Source of the DNA: Chinchilla lanigera
Lineage: Eukaryota > Chordata > Mammalia > Rodentia > Chinchillidae
Reading direction: 5' to 3'
Assembly (NCBI RefSeq): GCF_000276665.1
Contig: NW_004955438.1
Coordinates: 10,721,685-10,785,684 of the forward strand
Length of the DNA stretch: 64,000 bases
The translations under genes and the position numbers were made by a program. Numbering within the stretch: position 1 is the first letter of the stretch; the number at the start of each line of letters is the position of its first letter. The notes under the pieces were generated by a model, which was not told where the DNA came from, made no database searches, and worked only from the letters and a program-made list of their open reading frames with translations. Below, one piece after another: positions 35,276 through 47,379 of this stretch.

Positions 35276-35840
35276 ATTTTAAAAAAGGAAAGAAATGACC
35301 AAGAGACACAAACATGTAAGACATGCTGATAACTTCTAAATTTTCCTATTTCTTAAATAAAAGGCAAAGTGCATTATTTTCCCTCTTAACACTCTGTCAT
35401 ATAAAAACAAGCATTTTTAGTTTCTTTTTTTAAATTAATGTATGTTTGCAATACATAATCATTGCATTCACCTTGGGAAACTGGTACATATGCGTATCAT
35501 ATCTTAAAGCTGTTGCCTGTGCCAGAGGCATTGTGCAGTCTATGGGTGTTTATTCCCAAATCATGTTAACGTGGTGTAATGACACAGCAGGGTTTATTTC
35601 ACTCCTTGGAACTAGAATTCTCAGTTGAGAGTTGGAATAATCTATGTGAGGATGATAGGAAGCGGAATAGTTCGGGATTCATCCTGCTGAATTTCTCCCA
35701 TGGTACGTTGATGCGATGACTCTATGAGCTGAATGCAAACTGAGAAACAGCTGGTATCTCACGGTGGGAGATTAGAAACACAGTGTGTGCCACTGGGTCA
35801 AGGTGCCTGTTCTTAAATAGAAGTCTGGGTTACAGTTACT
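35276..35840. other. Intergenic, no gene recognised
   Basis: AT-rich, no recognised element. Confidence 0.35.
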
Positions 35841-35844
35841 TATG

Positions 35845-35965
35845 AAGAGGAGACAGGAGACCTGATTCTCGTCCCAGAATACTACAATCTTGATATGTGA
35901 CCTTGGCCACATTCTCAGTTGTCTTGCCTATCAAATGAGGATAAGAAGGTCTTCAAAGTCCCCTC
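35845..35965 (+). repeat. MIR SINE, sense
   Basis: AGGAGACCTGATTCTCGTCC, TATGTGACCTTGGCCACATT, CTCAGTTGTCTTGCCTATCA and AATGAGGATAAGAAGGTCTT follow the MIR order. Confidence 0.7.
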
Positions 35966-36900
35966 TAGACTGAATGTATGTCTGGATAACAGCACAATCT
36001 TAAGCATAGACTATTTCAAATGCAACAGAAAAAAGCTTCGAAAGCACAACATATGCACGTACGGAAACGTCATAGCCAAACTCATTAATCTGTACAATTG
36101 TATATACGTACAGTCCGTGGGGGTAAAGGTGGAGGTAGTGCAAGACTTCCTTCAGGAACACTTTGCTGCCCTGTACTTTCTGATGCACCAGTCACTCCTG
36201 TGGGACTCCCTTGCTCCACTGGGCCACGCAAAACCCCAGGGTCGCAGTTTGCTGAAAGAAATGGTGAAGCCCTGAGTCTCTGTCTCAGAAACTGCTGAGC
36301 TCTAATCCCTGGGTGAATGCCATGATGCCTGTGCATTCAGCCATGGGGCCCAGGCTGTGGTCGTCTGGACCGTCTCAATCCTCCCTAGCATCCCCGTTCC
36401 CTGACTTGAACTTTGACCATCTTCTGTCCCTTTGCCCTTTGCTTCTTCCTCTTGTCCCACTAACCATCACACAGGGTAGCAAATGCTTTTGTGGAACTTG
36501 TGAAGAAATCTTTACAAATGTAACTTTTCCACAATGCCCTAAAATGGTCAGCGCAATGGTCGGTGTGTCTTTTCTTAGAAACAGCAAGCTAACGCTATGG
36601 TTGGATTCTTGGATTCTCATATGCTGTGATATGTTGATTATCAATAATGTGCCCAATTTTGCCTCCCGAATAAAATTTCTGATGTCTGAATTGGATGACT
36701 GATACATCCAGAATGTATACAATTTGAACAAAGTTCTCCCATTAATTAGTGTGTGTTGGCTGTTATTTGTTACTTTTGGCCAAGTATTACAAGAAAGAAA
36801 TGAACTCAGGCAAGGATTGGCTAAATTACTAGCTGAAGTGAAACCACAATAACAAATTTCAGGTCTCTGGGGGTTGGAAAAACTGATGAATTTCTTTTCT
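35966..36900. other. Intergenic, no gene recognised
   Basis: The open frame at 36313-36702 is the longest here, but it has no recognised domain and overlaps long minus-strand frames. I treat it as non-coding. Confidence 0.35.
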
Positions 36901-36930
36901 TAAAGTTTATTTTAAAAATAAAAGAAGGAG

Positions 36931-37037
36931 AACATATTAACAAACAGACATCCATTTACAAAATAGCATAAGAACAATGCAAGCAGTACTGAATTACAGA
37001 CGAAGTGGTAGGAAATTAACAATGGTTGTTGTATTAC
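36931..37037 (+). repeat. Left outer arm of an inverted repeat (unclassified retroelement end)
   Basis: About 105 bases ending AACAATGGTTGTTGTATTAC. The complement lies at 38246-38346 with about 90% identity by hand alignment. A related motif also occurs at 49486. Confidence 0.8.
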
Positions 37038-37241
37038 CTATTGATTTCTATACCTTGAGTCTTAAAAGATTTTTAGGTCAAAAAGGAGATCCAGCCCAGT
37101 GACAGAGGTAATAGCAAAGGTGTTACCTTGCAGCCTAAGCTTTTTTTTCAGAATTAATTGAAGATTCTGGGACAGTAAGATACATGAGCTCATGAAAGAA
37201 GGCAAACTTACAGCTCAAGTATTAAAAGATGAGATTATAGG

Positions 37242-37837
37242 TCAACTGAAGATCAGTGGAACAGATTAGAAGATGCAGAAATAACTCCAGACATATTCAG
37301 CCACCTTATCTTTGACAAAGGTGCCAAACACATTCACTGGGAAAAAGTTAACCTCTTTAGTAAATGGTGCTGGAAAAACTGGCTCTGCACATGCCAAAGA
37401 TTAAAATTGGACCCATATCTTTCACCATGCACTGAGCTAAATTAAAAATAGATCAAAGATTTAAATATTAAAACAGAAACATTAAATCTGCTGGATGATG
37501 GAATAGTAAAATTCTGGAAGACACTGGAGTCAGCAAAGACTTTATGAATAAAACCCCGATTTCATGGGAACGATCACGAAGAATCAACGACAGAGATCTC
37601 ATCTTATTAATAAGCTTTTGCACTGCAAGAGAAACCACTGAGTGAAGAGAAAATCCACCATGTGGAAAAAGATGTTTTCCAGCTGTTCCTCAGAGAAAGG
37701 ATTACTATCCAGAACATATGAAGAACTCCAGAAAGTACAATAGATATTGTAAAATGGGAAGGAACTTCAAAAGTAAAGAGAAACTGGGTAGAAGGAATGG
37801 AGAAAAGAAGTAAGGGGAAAGAAGAAAAAAATATATA
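37242..37837 (+). repeat. L1 ORF2 C-terminal remnant and 3' UTR, sense
   Basis: Collinear with the L1 ORF2 3' quarter: CATATTCAGCCACCTTATCT, AAATGGTGCTGGAAAAACTG and CTGGATGATGGAATAGTAAA, then the 3' UTR block (CAATAGATATTGTAAAATGG) and purine-rich tail. Multiple stops; no functional protein. Confidence 0.85.
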
Positions 37838-37984
37838 TATATAGTTAAGATAATTGCTCAGGAAAACAAATAGAGACATGCAAGATTGATCAAATAATTA
37901 ATCATTAACTGTTCCTTTCAATAAAGCGACATGTCAGTAGCACAATTATGTTAGCTATCCTGTATATAGATATATACATAGTTT

Positions 37985-38240
37985 TCCACTTCTTTCTTTT
38001 CTCTTTTCTCTCATCCCAGTTGCTCTTTACTTTTGAGCATTTTCCTTTCATTTCACAATGTCTACCATACCTCTTAATTTTTATTCACTCTTTCAGATTC
38101 TTACACTAGTGAGACAATACATTGCTTACACATGTAGGTCTGATTTATTTCACTTATGAGTATGGTCTCTAGTTGTGACCATTTACTTATAAAAGCCTTG
38201 GGTTTATCTTTCCTTATAGCTGAATAATATTCCAATATAT
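37985..38240 (-). repeat. L1 3' end, antisense
   Basis: Complement of TGGAATATTATTCAGCTATA, AAATGGTCACAACTAGAGAC and the same 3' UTR block as at 37739. It points toward the plus-strand L1 piece. Confidence 0.8.
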
Positions 38241-38245
38241 AATAT

Positions 38246-38346
38246 GTAATACAACAACCATTGTTAATTCCCTGTCACTTTGTCTGTAATTCAGTATTGC
38301 TTGTACTGCTCTTGTGCTACTTTGTAAATGGATGTCTGTTAATATG
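38246..38346 (-). repeat. Right outer arm of an inverted repeat
   Basis: Complement of 36931-37037 with about ten differences and one 4-base length difference. Confidence 0.8.
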
Positions 38347-38574
38347 CTTTTGTTCTTTTACTTTTAAAGTTAAAACAGAAAGATACTACTTATTTCTCCT
38401 AGTTCATTGAAAAGGAAGGTATGTGCTAACATTGTTTTGAACAATTAAATCTGGATATCTTGTATTCTAAGTAACTAATTTAAAGATAGCAATATGCAAT
38501 GTATTGACCATTGGTACCCTCCTATTACCTTGTTTTGAAATTTTGGGTGTTTTTTCCTCCTTAAAATAAAAAAA

Positions 38575-38700
38575 AAAAATTGTAGGTTGAAAAGGAGACC
38601 CAGCCAAGAGACCAAGAAAACACTAAGGCCTTGCCAGGCCCCCCTAGACTGTTTTGACTTCAGTGAGGATTCCATGACGATTAGGTAGGTGAGTGATGAA
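38575..38700 (+). repeat. Unclassified repeat related to 37075-37140
   Basis: The block TTGAAAAGGAGACCCAGCCA and AAAACACTAAGGCCTTGCC resembles 37077-37135 (AAAAAGGAGATCCAGCCCAG), and a weaker copy starts near 48108. Probably the same unnamed retroelement family as the inverted-repeat arms. Confidence 0.45.
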
Positions 38701-39480
38701 GAAAGACATATCCTACAGAAGGTCTAGAAAACATTTTGGATTTATTTACCAGCACGTAGACCAACTAGAGACAAGTAGGTCAGAAGCCTATTAAATTTTT
38801 GAGAAAATTGAAATGCCCAAGAAACTGCAAGCTTGAATCTATAAAATTACCCTTGTGCAATAGCAGACAGTGGGCTTTGAACGGTATCAACTCCTAATAG
38901 CATCTCCCGCAATATTCAGTTCATACAGGACCTAGGAGGGGAATAAATAAGGATATTCTCCAGCAGGGCATAGCCGGGGGTCATAGATTAATATAGACAA
39001 GAATGTTCTTTGCAGCGGACAGAGCCAGTGTCTATCAAGATTTTTTTCCTAAGGCTTACAGCTCTTTACAATACTCCCCAGGAGGATACCCTCATTGCTG
39101 TGAACCAGTCACACAACTAGATTTCTCAGCCTCCCCTACAGGCATGTGGTTAAGCTTCCTTCAGTGGAAGATGATTGTGGTGATGCATGAGTTCTGCACT
39201 TGGCCCATGAAGCCTCTTACGCTTGCCTCCATATGTTCTTTCTTCCCTCTGGCTGACTTCAGTGGTAAAGCACTGGATGACCTCCAGACACCACAAGCTG
39301 AGGGTGGTGCCAGAACCAACCTCTCCAGGGTCCTTAAATGACTGTGAAGGTGAGCAGAGCTGCCATCAGTCCAAATCCTATTATAATTAACGCTTGATAT
39401 TTTAACCTACAGAAATTAGGATTTTATTTTCACTGCAGCCTAGCACACTCTAATATACCATGTTAAAAATCAGCCTTTTA
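38701..39480. other. Intergenic, no gene recognised
   Basis: The open frame 39003-39341 has no recognised domain; it resembles old, unassigned interspersed repeat sequence. Confidence 0.3.
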
Positions 39481-39559
39481 TATTTTTGCAAAATATATCA
39501 ACAGTTTCAAGAACGGCTGCAGTTGATATATTAAATTCCAGACCTTTACACTGTCCCTC

Positions 39560-41740
39560 ACTATCGTGTATGTTGTCTATATTAATTACATGGTCCCCTC
39601 TTATGACTACCTTGAATAAACGCAATCGTAACATCTTTTTATCTCTTTCTCCTTTTTTCTCTCCTTTCTTCTCTCCTTTGTTCACTCTCCTGACAAAACT
39701 CCTGCTCTTGTTGCATCCAACTCTACTTATTCTATACTCACAAGCTTCCAGTGAGAGGTTTCACTTTGAATTCATGACTGTCGTAAAACAGATCCGTACT
39801 ACTGCCCCAGCAATCTCACTAACGTTTCCACGGTTCACTCATTCATCTAGTCTCTTGCAGAGCTATTTCATCCTTTCTCTTCTCTCCACTAATCTCCAGT
39901 TCCTCCACGTCCTCCTCACACTCAGCTGGTGGGTTTGGATTCCACTTCAGTAAGAAAATAGAAACAGTCAGGGATGAATTTCCATTAGCTCCTACCGCCC
40001 TCTCTACTCCCTACCTGCATCTGTTCCCATAGAATTTGTTTTCCCTCCTAGTGAATCGTCTGCATTCCCTTCTAAAGCCAAAACCCCCATATGTGCACTG
40101 AGCACTATTTCCTCTCATCTATTTCTTCTAGTCTACGGATCTTACGCCAACAAGGCCCTCTCCTCTCTTTCCCGCATTATCAAAATTGCTCTCCACTCTG
40201 GATCTTTCCCAGCAGCACCCAGAACATGCTGAAATGGATCCCATCTTTGCAAAAATGAAGCAATGAAAAGCTTGACTCCACATTATCCTTCAACCACCGT
40301 CTCCTAACTTTCCTAGCTCTATTCCTGAAAATAACTACTTGGCGTCACTAACTGCCTTTCTCTAATCTCATTCTTCTTTGAGCGCACTCTGGCTTTTGGA
40401 CTCATCAGTTCACTGAGACAGTCATGTCAGATGATCCAGGATCTTCAAGCTACTAAGTGCAGTGGTCAATTATTAATCTTCATCTGACCCAATCTGTCAG
40501 TAGCATTTGCCCTTTTTTTTTTTTTTTTTTTCCTGAGACAGGGTCTTGCTATGCAGTTCAGGCTGGCCTTGAGTTCACTTTGCAGCCCAGGCTGGTCTTG
40601 AACTCGCAATGATCCTCCTGCCTCAGCCTCCAGAGTGCTGGGATCACAGGCATGTACCACAACACCCAGCTTGTCAGTAGCACTTGAAACAGTATATCAC
40701 TCACTTATTACAGAAACACGTTTTCTCTTGGCATCTTTCTTGACTCTTTGCCTTTTTTATTTGTCATTCCTCTTCATCTCTAAAATGCTCTTTAAAATAT
40801 TAGCGTTAGTCCTTTCTGTTGATTCTTTCCTACCTGGGCTCATTCTCAAAAACATTTTGTCAAATTTCAGAGCTTTAATGCAATATTTATAGAGATGGAA
40901 TCAAAATTTCTATTTCTAAACAATCCATCTCCGTTTAACTCCAGTCTTGCCTCTAAAAGTGAGTTTTTGACACCTCTACTTAGACGTCTAGTTGTTATTT
41001 CAAAATTAGTATGCCTCACAATCAATCTCAGAATTCTCCTTACCCTCAAGCCTGCTCAATAAAAGTGACTCCATTCTTCAGGTCTTGAAACCAAACTCTT
41101 CAGCTGTCCATCGTCTTCAACTGTCCTCTAACGCTCCCTTAGCAGTGCATCAGTATTTCCTCTTTGTCTTCACCTCCAAAATCTGACCAGGTCTCACCAT
41201 CCCCATCCATGACCACCTGCCCTTACCTTGCTTACTGTGGCCGAGGCTGCTCCTTCCCTCCCAACTCCTTATCTTATCCTTTTACAGTAGAACTTTTATC
41301 TGGATACCTGGTTCCAGAATGTACACTACACCTCCCAGCACTTTTTGCCGTTTGGAGTAGCCAGTGCTCTGTAAGCAGAAACGTCCAGGAAACTTCTGGA
41401 ACTCTTCCTTAAAAGATAGCTCTTCTCCTTTTTCCTGCTTTTTGGCACGGAGGTGGCTCCTTAGGCAGCGGGGATGCACCCTCAGGGTAACTCTATGTGC
41501 CTGAACCTATGATCCGGGTGAGTCCTGAGAACAGTGAGTTGGGCCAGGCACTGTCTTGCAAGCACATTCCTGCTGCAGGGCTGTGTGCTTGTTGCCCTTT
41601 CCTAAAAGTTTCTTGTCTGTGTCATCCTGTGACTCCCTCACTTTCCTCCAGACAGTACCCAAATGTCACCTTACCAAGCAGGCCTTTTCTGACCAATCTA
41701 CCATTACCATTACTACCAGCACATGTCCTGTAAAAAACGG
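39560..41740 (+). repeat. Long LINE-2 (CR1-type) remnant including reverse transcriptase region
   Basis: Pyrimidine-rich text collinear with L2 ORF2. CGCATTATCAAAATTGC lies at the upstream part. The block AGCATTTG/CACTTGAAACAGTATATCAC sits at the RT 'SAAFDTVDH' region. Next come CTTGGCATCTTTCTTGACTC and the diverged YADD-proximal stretch near 40870-40930. GCTCAATAAAAGTGACTCCA and AAAATCTGACCAGGTCTCAC follow. After an interruption at about 41235-41590, the L2 3' text CAAATGTCACCTTACCAAGC appears. A B1 interrupts it at 40510. No open frame survives. Confidence 0.65.
40510..40671 (-). repeat. B1 SINE, antisense, inserted in LINE-2
   Basis: Poly-T, GAGACAGGGTCTTGCTATGC, two tandem internal blocks 29 bases apart (AGGCTGGCCTTGAGTTCAC and AGGCTGGTCTTGAACTCGC), down to ACAACACCCAGC. 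Target-site duplication TGTCAGTAGCATTTG at 40495 and TGTCAGTAGCACTTG at 40672. Confidence 0.95.
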
Positions 41741-42290
41741 GGACACTCCATCACTGCACTGATGATACCGGGCCCAGAGCCTCACAAGGCACTGTTAGAA
41801 CTGAGCCAGCATAAGCACCAAGGTGGGGCTCAGGAGAACTTTAGTTGTTTTTCCCATAAAAGTTCCACCAGATCTCTGTCCCTCTTCCTTGCTGTAGATG
41901 ATGAATATTGTGTTTGTTTAATGTGAATTGCTATGCAAATTTTGCTTCAAACACCACCACTCCCCATCCTACCCTCCCCAGCACTCTTCTCCGCTGCCAG
42001 CTGGATGGTCCTCTTTCTAAACAAAAAGTATAAAGCTGCCACCAGCTGTGAATTGGATGGCATAAGCCACAGTCATCCTCCACCCCAACCCAACTACCTG
42101 TTGTCAAATACCCCCTTGCTTTATAAATTCAGATTATTTGGCTCTAGAAGGTATATGACTAGTAAACAATGACAGGGTATCTTAGTCATCCCAAATAGTA
42201 AGAGATTCCCAAAGGAATAACTTTTCAGTGCTCTCTCCCAAGCATCAAGAGAGTCCATCCGCATAGTAACTTTCAGTACTTACTGGGTTT
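41741..42290. other. Intergenic, no gene recognised
   Basis: Open frames here have no known domain. Confidence 0.3.
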
Positions 42291-42304
42291 TTTAAAAAAT
42301 TACT

Positions 42305-42418
42305 GTTTTTTGAGACAGGGTCTCACTATGTAGTGCAGGTTGGTCTTGAACTCACGGAGATCCTCCTGCCTCAGCCTTCTGAGTGCTGGGATTACAGAAA
42401 TGCACCAACAAACCAGGC
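42305..42418 (-). repeat. B1 SINE, antisense, short form
   Basis: GAGACAGGGTCTCACTATGT, AGGTTGGTCTTGAACTCACG and GAGTGCTGGGATTACAGAAA. It lacks one internal block, so it is a monomer without the 29-bp duplication or with it deleted. Confidence 0.85.
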
Positions 42419-44620
42419 TAATACTTACTGTTTTAAGGCTGAACTCCATCCACCAGATTATTTTACAAACCCATATGGCTCATTCCTAGAAAGTGGTTTG
42501 ATTTGATTTAGAATCCATGTCTGTTTTCTTTTAAAATGTCAACACAGTCCAACAAGCTTTGAAGATACGCCAACATAATCACAAACAGACTAATATCTCC
42601 TAGGAAAGGACCAAGGCTTGTGCCAAGAAACTACTATTTTAAATAACTAAAAGATGAATTTCACTATTTATGTAGAAATGATACATTAAGAAGTTACTAA
42701 AGACATAAATTTGAACAATTGTCAGTTTATGTAAGCTTCAAATACCTCTAAGTGAATAGCTCACAAGAGGTTTATGCAGAGCTCGGTAATGACATACTAC
42801 CTATTCATGTCGAGTTTGTATTAAAGAAAAGTGCTGGTGTTTTCCGTTAACCTTACCTAGTCTTTATGAATGCTTTCAAAATCAAAGGCTTGGAGAAAAT
42901 GGCAAGAAAATCTTCTCTGCCTAGAGCTCACAGACTTTTCAATGTAGCAGTTTGCCCAAGATTAAGAATTACTATGAAGTAATTTGATTCATTAATTTTT
43001 TCACTCAGCAAAATCATGCAAAAAACATTTCTTTAACAATGCCAGTCATTTTCTAGACCTTAAATTCACAGCAGTAAGGGGACAGTAAATCAAAAATGTT
43101 TAGTAGGTACAGACTGCAAAGAAAAGTGCTAGCAATGTGTGTAGGGGTGGAGTTTTACTCACTAGCATCCAGAGTTGAAGGAGATGAATGGATTGCTGAT
43201 TTAACATGATAGGCTGCAGGATCTCTGAGCAGGGAAATCATTACTCCATACATAGCTATGAAGTGGAGTGTTGCAGGGAGACGTACATATTTTAGCTCCA
43301 TGTCCTATGAGCAGTTGCTTTGTGATGTGATGGTTGTAGATCATTTTCAAAAGGAAACTCTGGGAAACTTGTTTTGACCTCAAGGACTACAGATCTCTGT
43401 TTTGACTTCTTTATCACACACCAAGACTCTTCTTTACCTCCTCTAAAATACCAGGCTTGAGGAAAAGTGAGAAAGGTCCCCAGTTTGATGGTCTACATTA
43501 TGTAAAGCAAACTGAACCACTGTGTGAAGCAAAGGCTATTTTGTTATGTGATAAACCTGCATGTGAAAATGTTTTTTATATGCTCTTTGTTTTTCTTGGG
43601 TTCCCTTGGAGGGGAAATAAGCATTGTCTAGAATCCCCTTTTATTTTGTCTAGTGAATTTGTCTGTCTAGTCATTTACGGTAGTTTCTAATTGCCTCATA
43701 AAACCAAGCTAGCACTTCCTGTTTCCATCACTATGCTGCATGTGCAGAATGTCACTAGGCCTCCTGTCTTGACAGTTCCAGAGAGAAGGTGTGTTACTTG
43801 TAGACCTTGTTTACCATGAGCAGAAACAAACATACAGACCTAAGGGCTGAACCTAACCTCTTCATGAAGATGATGAAAAACAACTTCACCTTCAGCTTTG
43901 TCAGGAGGCTCTAACAAGATCTTTCCAGACCCCAGCACCCCTCTCCAGTGTCAAAGGGCATGGTTACCAACCCCCAAGTCAACTCAGGCAGTTTCAGAGG
44001 CTATGAGAAGAAAGAGGGATGCCCTGGTTCATGCCAAGCCAATCTCACAGGCAAGACTAGATCACAAAATCAGCAAAGTTGCTCAGGGCTGCTGTCATTG
44101 TCCTGGGCACTTTTGCCTTTGGGGCCCTCCTCTTTCATAAATGACATTAAATTTTCTTTTATTGCTGTGTTGATCTAAAGACAAAAATAACCTTAACCTC
44201 ACTTTGTTGTTCTTATTTTAAAAGACACAAAAATTAAAGTCTTTTTGTGGGCCTTAGATACGGCACCTCCTGTGCCTAACAGAGAAGTAGGTCTTAAAGT
44301 TGGTGACTTAGCACCCTAGGCCCTCTATGAGACACTGTTCTTAATACAGATGACTCATGAGTCTAATTCCTTCCTGCTCCCATGGCCTGATCTGACTGCT
44401 GACCTGGTCAAAACATCCTGGCCAGCAACAGACTTAGGACGGATGTGATAAGCCAATGGACTTTCCATCTCTACTTCCTCATCACCCACTCCAGGCTGGC
44501 TCCCGCTGCCACTTCCCCACTAAATCTGCCCCTAAAAGGCCACTGTGGAGGGTCGGTCCATGAGCTGTAGACCTCTCTGTCTCACATGACACCATTCTGC
44601 ACTGCACGACTGTTTAGGAA
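42419..44620. other. Intergenic, no gene recognised
   Basis: No recognised repeat. Open frames at 43457-43690 and 43898-44178 were inspected and match no family I know. Confidence 0.35.
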
Positions 44621-44624
44621 GGGC

Positions 44625-44915
44625 TCACAATGTTTCAGACTGTGTGCCAGGTTTGGGAGGCATAATTATCAAGTAAGCAGACAAGACTCCAATCCTCAGA
44701 GCTTTCCATCTAGTAGGGGATGCAGATAAACTGTAGCCAATAAAATACACTTAGGGATACTTTAGGAGCATAAGGGTTCCTTACTTGAACTTGAGAAGTC
44801 AAAATGTACTTTTTGAAGTATATACGATCTGAAAGGTGAGTGAAAGTTATCCCAGAACAAGGAGGGAAGATGTTCCAGAAGGAGGTGATCAGGCTGCGAC
44901 GGCACAGCCTTCATG
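44625..44915 (-). repeat. LINE-2 fragment, antisense
   Basis: Antisense L2 3' text: GACTGTGTGCCAGGTTTGGG, GACTCCAATCCTCAGAGCTT, TCTAGTAGGGGATGCAG, then CAGAACAAGGAGGGAAGATG and TTCCAGAAGGAGG. Confidence 0.65.
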
Positions 44916-44931
44916 AATGGGATTCACACAA

Positions 44932-44974
44932 TGGTAATTCCAGCACTCTGGGAGGCTGAGGCAGAAGGATGAGA
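44932..44974 (+). repeat. 7SL-type SINE fragment
   Basis: GGTAATTCCAGCACTCTGGG followed by AGGCTGAGGCAGAAGGATG; only the 5' third remains. Confidence 0.6.
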
Positions 44975-45198
44975 GTGTGAGAGAGAAAGAGAGCAGAAGC
45001 CAGAGAGAACCCCTTCAATCCTTCTGCCATGCAAGGTCTCAGCATCTATGAAATAGAAAGCGAGCCTTCATGAAATCCAAATGTGCTGATGCATTGATCT
45101 TGGGCTTCGCTTCCAAAACTGTGAGCAATAAATTTTGGATGTCTATAAATTACCCAGTCTGTGCTATTTTGTTATAGAGGCCCCAACAAACGAAGTAG
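44975..45198 (+). repeat. MaLR/MLT1-type LTR, 3' half, sense
   Basis: Ends with the typical MLT1/MST text CTTCCAAAACTGTGAGCAAT, TATAAATTACCCAGTCTGTG and TATTTTGTTATAGAGG. The 5' half is missing or interrupted by the SINE fragment. Confidence 0.7.
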
Positions 45199-45239
45199 TG
45201 GGCAGAGATTTGAAGCTGGTTTCTGCTGACTCCACAGCC

Positions 45240-45600
45240 TGGCTCTCTCTGCTCTGTCCTGCTGTTCTTTGAGACTCACCTCTGTCCTGACCTCCCTTGC
45301 AAAGGCTTCCCCACTGCCAAATGCAGATTGAGAGAGCCTCTAATGCCCTGGGCAGGTAGCTCTGTGTTAGCCGTTACTACAATTTATTGTCTTTTTCAAC
45401 TAGGTATGTGTTCGTCCTCCTTGGGCATGACATGTTTGAGCTCTTTATATATCTTTGTATTCCCAAATACATTTTAATGAAGATTAAATAAACATGCAGA
45501 GATTCTTTAGTGCAGTATATGCTACATAGAAAGTGTTGTTTTTGGTACTATTTTGGTGCTGAGTATTTGGCCCATAGAAACTACTTAACAAATTTTGGAT
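45240..45600 (+). repeat. LINE-2 3' end, sense
   Basis: Text follows the L2 3' region (TCCTGACCTCCCTTGCAAAG, TTATTGTCTTTTTCAACTAG) to the tail TTTGGCCCATAGAAACTACT, which corresponds to the L2 terminal block just before a tetranucleotide repeat. Confidence 0.55.
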
Positions 45601-45688
45601 GGATGGATGGATGGATGGATGGAGGGATGGATGGATGAATGGATGGATGGATGGATGAATGGATGGATGGACGGATGGATGGATGGAC
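45597..45688 (+). repeat. (GGAT)n microsatellite
   Basis: About 23 tetranucleotide units with a few substitutions (GGAG, GAAT, GGAC). The repetitive Ser/Ile/His/Pro frames across it are artefacts. Confidence 0.95.
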
Positions 45689-47290
45689 ACCAAGGAAATA
45701 ATAAATGATGACAAATAATATTGTTTGCCTCTTCCAACCATGTTGGCCTTTTAAAATGAGAAATCTATCCTTCATTGAAAAAGCTAAAATTACAGTGGCA
45801 GATCGTTAGGCTCTTAGGCCAGGCATATATATTTGATGGTCTTCCCTGAATCACGTCAATCACACACCATCATAGCTGCCTAAACCCAAGGCTTCTCTGC
45901 TTCCATCCCTACATTAATTTTTGAATTGTGCAGTTCTGAGAGACACCAACTCCCAAGGGTACTTTGAAACACAGCCTGAGATGGTCAGTCACAGAACAAC
46001 CCACATCCACAGGGTCGTGACTTCACCAGCATTAATTATACCTTCTGCAGCCGACCTCAGCCTCACCCAGAGAGCCTATTCTGCATGCTTTTCCACTTAT
46101 GATTAAAAGCCTTGCACACATACTAAGAGGAAGAAATAGTGTGACAACCCCCATCCAGAGCACCCACCTTCCACATGATCTGCATTTTGCCATTCTTGAT
46201 GTCACAACATTCTTTATTCTGCCTTGCTGGACTATTGCTGTCCTGGAATTTGCTCAGTCCCTGTCCTCTATTCTGGGAACTTTGTCTCCTGAGTCAGGAA
46301 ACCCCACAACTCCATGTCTGCACAACTTGTCCCACCTCGCTCGACTCTCTTCTCAGTACACGAAATGACCCCACGCCAACTGTGGCTCCTTTGCCCAAAT
46401 CATACTTTCTGGTCTATTCAGTAAAATGGCATATTTGGACCAGATGGTCGGTTTCAGCAACAAAATTTTAGGATGGCTTCTGGGGTTTGCATTTTTTGGC
46501 TTTGGGTTCAAGAAGACTGCTAGCTGTAAGAATTATTTCAACGGATTGCTGGGCGTCAGGACTTTTCTTTTACAGTTCATGCTCTTCCTCTGGGCTCCTT
46601 ATTCTGGGAGCCTCTGCCAACAGCACCAAGCAGCCGGCCTCTTGTGCCTGTCCCTTCTGTACTATTGAGCACCGTCATTTGCATAGTACCTCTTCCCTCC
46701 AGAGGAACCTGCCCAATCGCTTGCTAATATTCCCGTGACTGCTTAAGTCTTGTGAAGCCAAATTCTCCGGAGTCTGACAATAAGTAATAAAGGTGGTGTG
46801 ATTGAGTCTCTAACTTGGATCAAAATGGGATGGGCTTGATTAGCAGAATGTCCTCACATCAGACCAAGGAGCCTACTTTACAGAGAAGGGGGTAAAGCAG
46901 CGAGCGCTGGAACTGAACTCCACTGGTCCTATCTACCACAGCACTCAGAGCAATGGGAAAGCTTTCTGAATGCACACTGGAAGCTCCCATTCGGAGGCGA
47001 CACCCTGAGAGGATGTGTGCTACTCTCTAGGACGCAGGATGTGACCGTTTTATTTCACAGCACTGCATCCCCAGTAGTTAGAATGCACAGATCTGTGCGC
47101 TAAAGGAGAGGAGGAGTGACCTTGTTCCCCACAAGCTGATACTGCGACATCTAGTGGCTGATACAGTAGCATCCAAGGACCTCCTGGGAGACTTGTGCTA
47201 AGCTTCACTTGCCCAGTCATTGTCTTGTCATTCCTCTCGCTGGAGAGACCTAAACCTAGATGTGGAGGTCATTCCACTAGTCACTTCATG
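45689..47290. other. Intergenic, no gene recognised
   Basis: No recognised gene. The frames around 46099-46740 have no known domain. Confidence 0.35.
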
Positions 47291-47379
47291 GATTTATTGA
47301 AAAATAAATAAATAAATAAGAGAATGTCCCAAGAGCCGTACCTGGCATGTACGGTTTACAGTAAGCATCCAGTGAGTGT

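Noticed and set aside
36313..36702. 129-residue open frame
   Set aside because: No recognised domain or splice context, and an overlapping minus-strand frame of similar length.
43898..44178. Overlapping open frames that might be a processed pseudogene
   Set aside because: No parent gene recognised, no poly-A tail or target-site duplication visible.
45484..45775. Minus-strand frames rich in Ser-Ile-His-Pro repeats
   Set aside because: Pure translation of the GGAT microsatellite.
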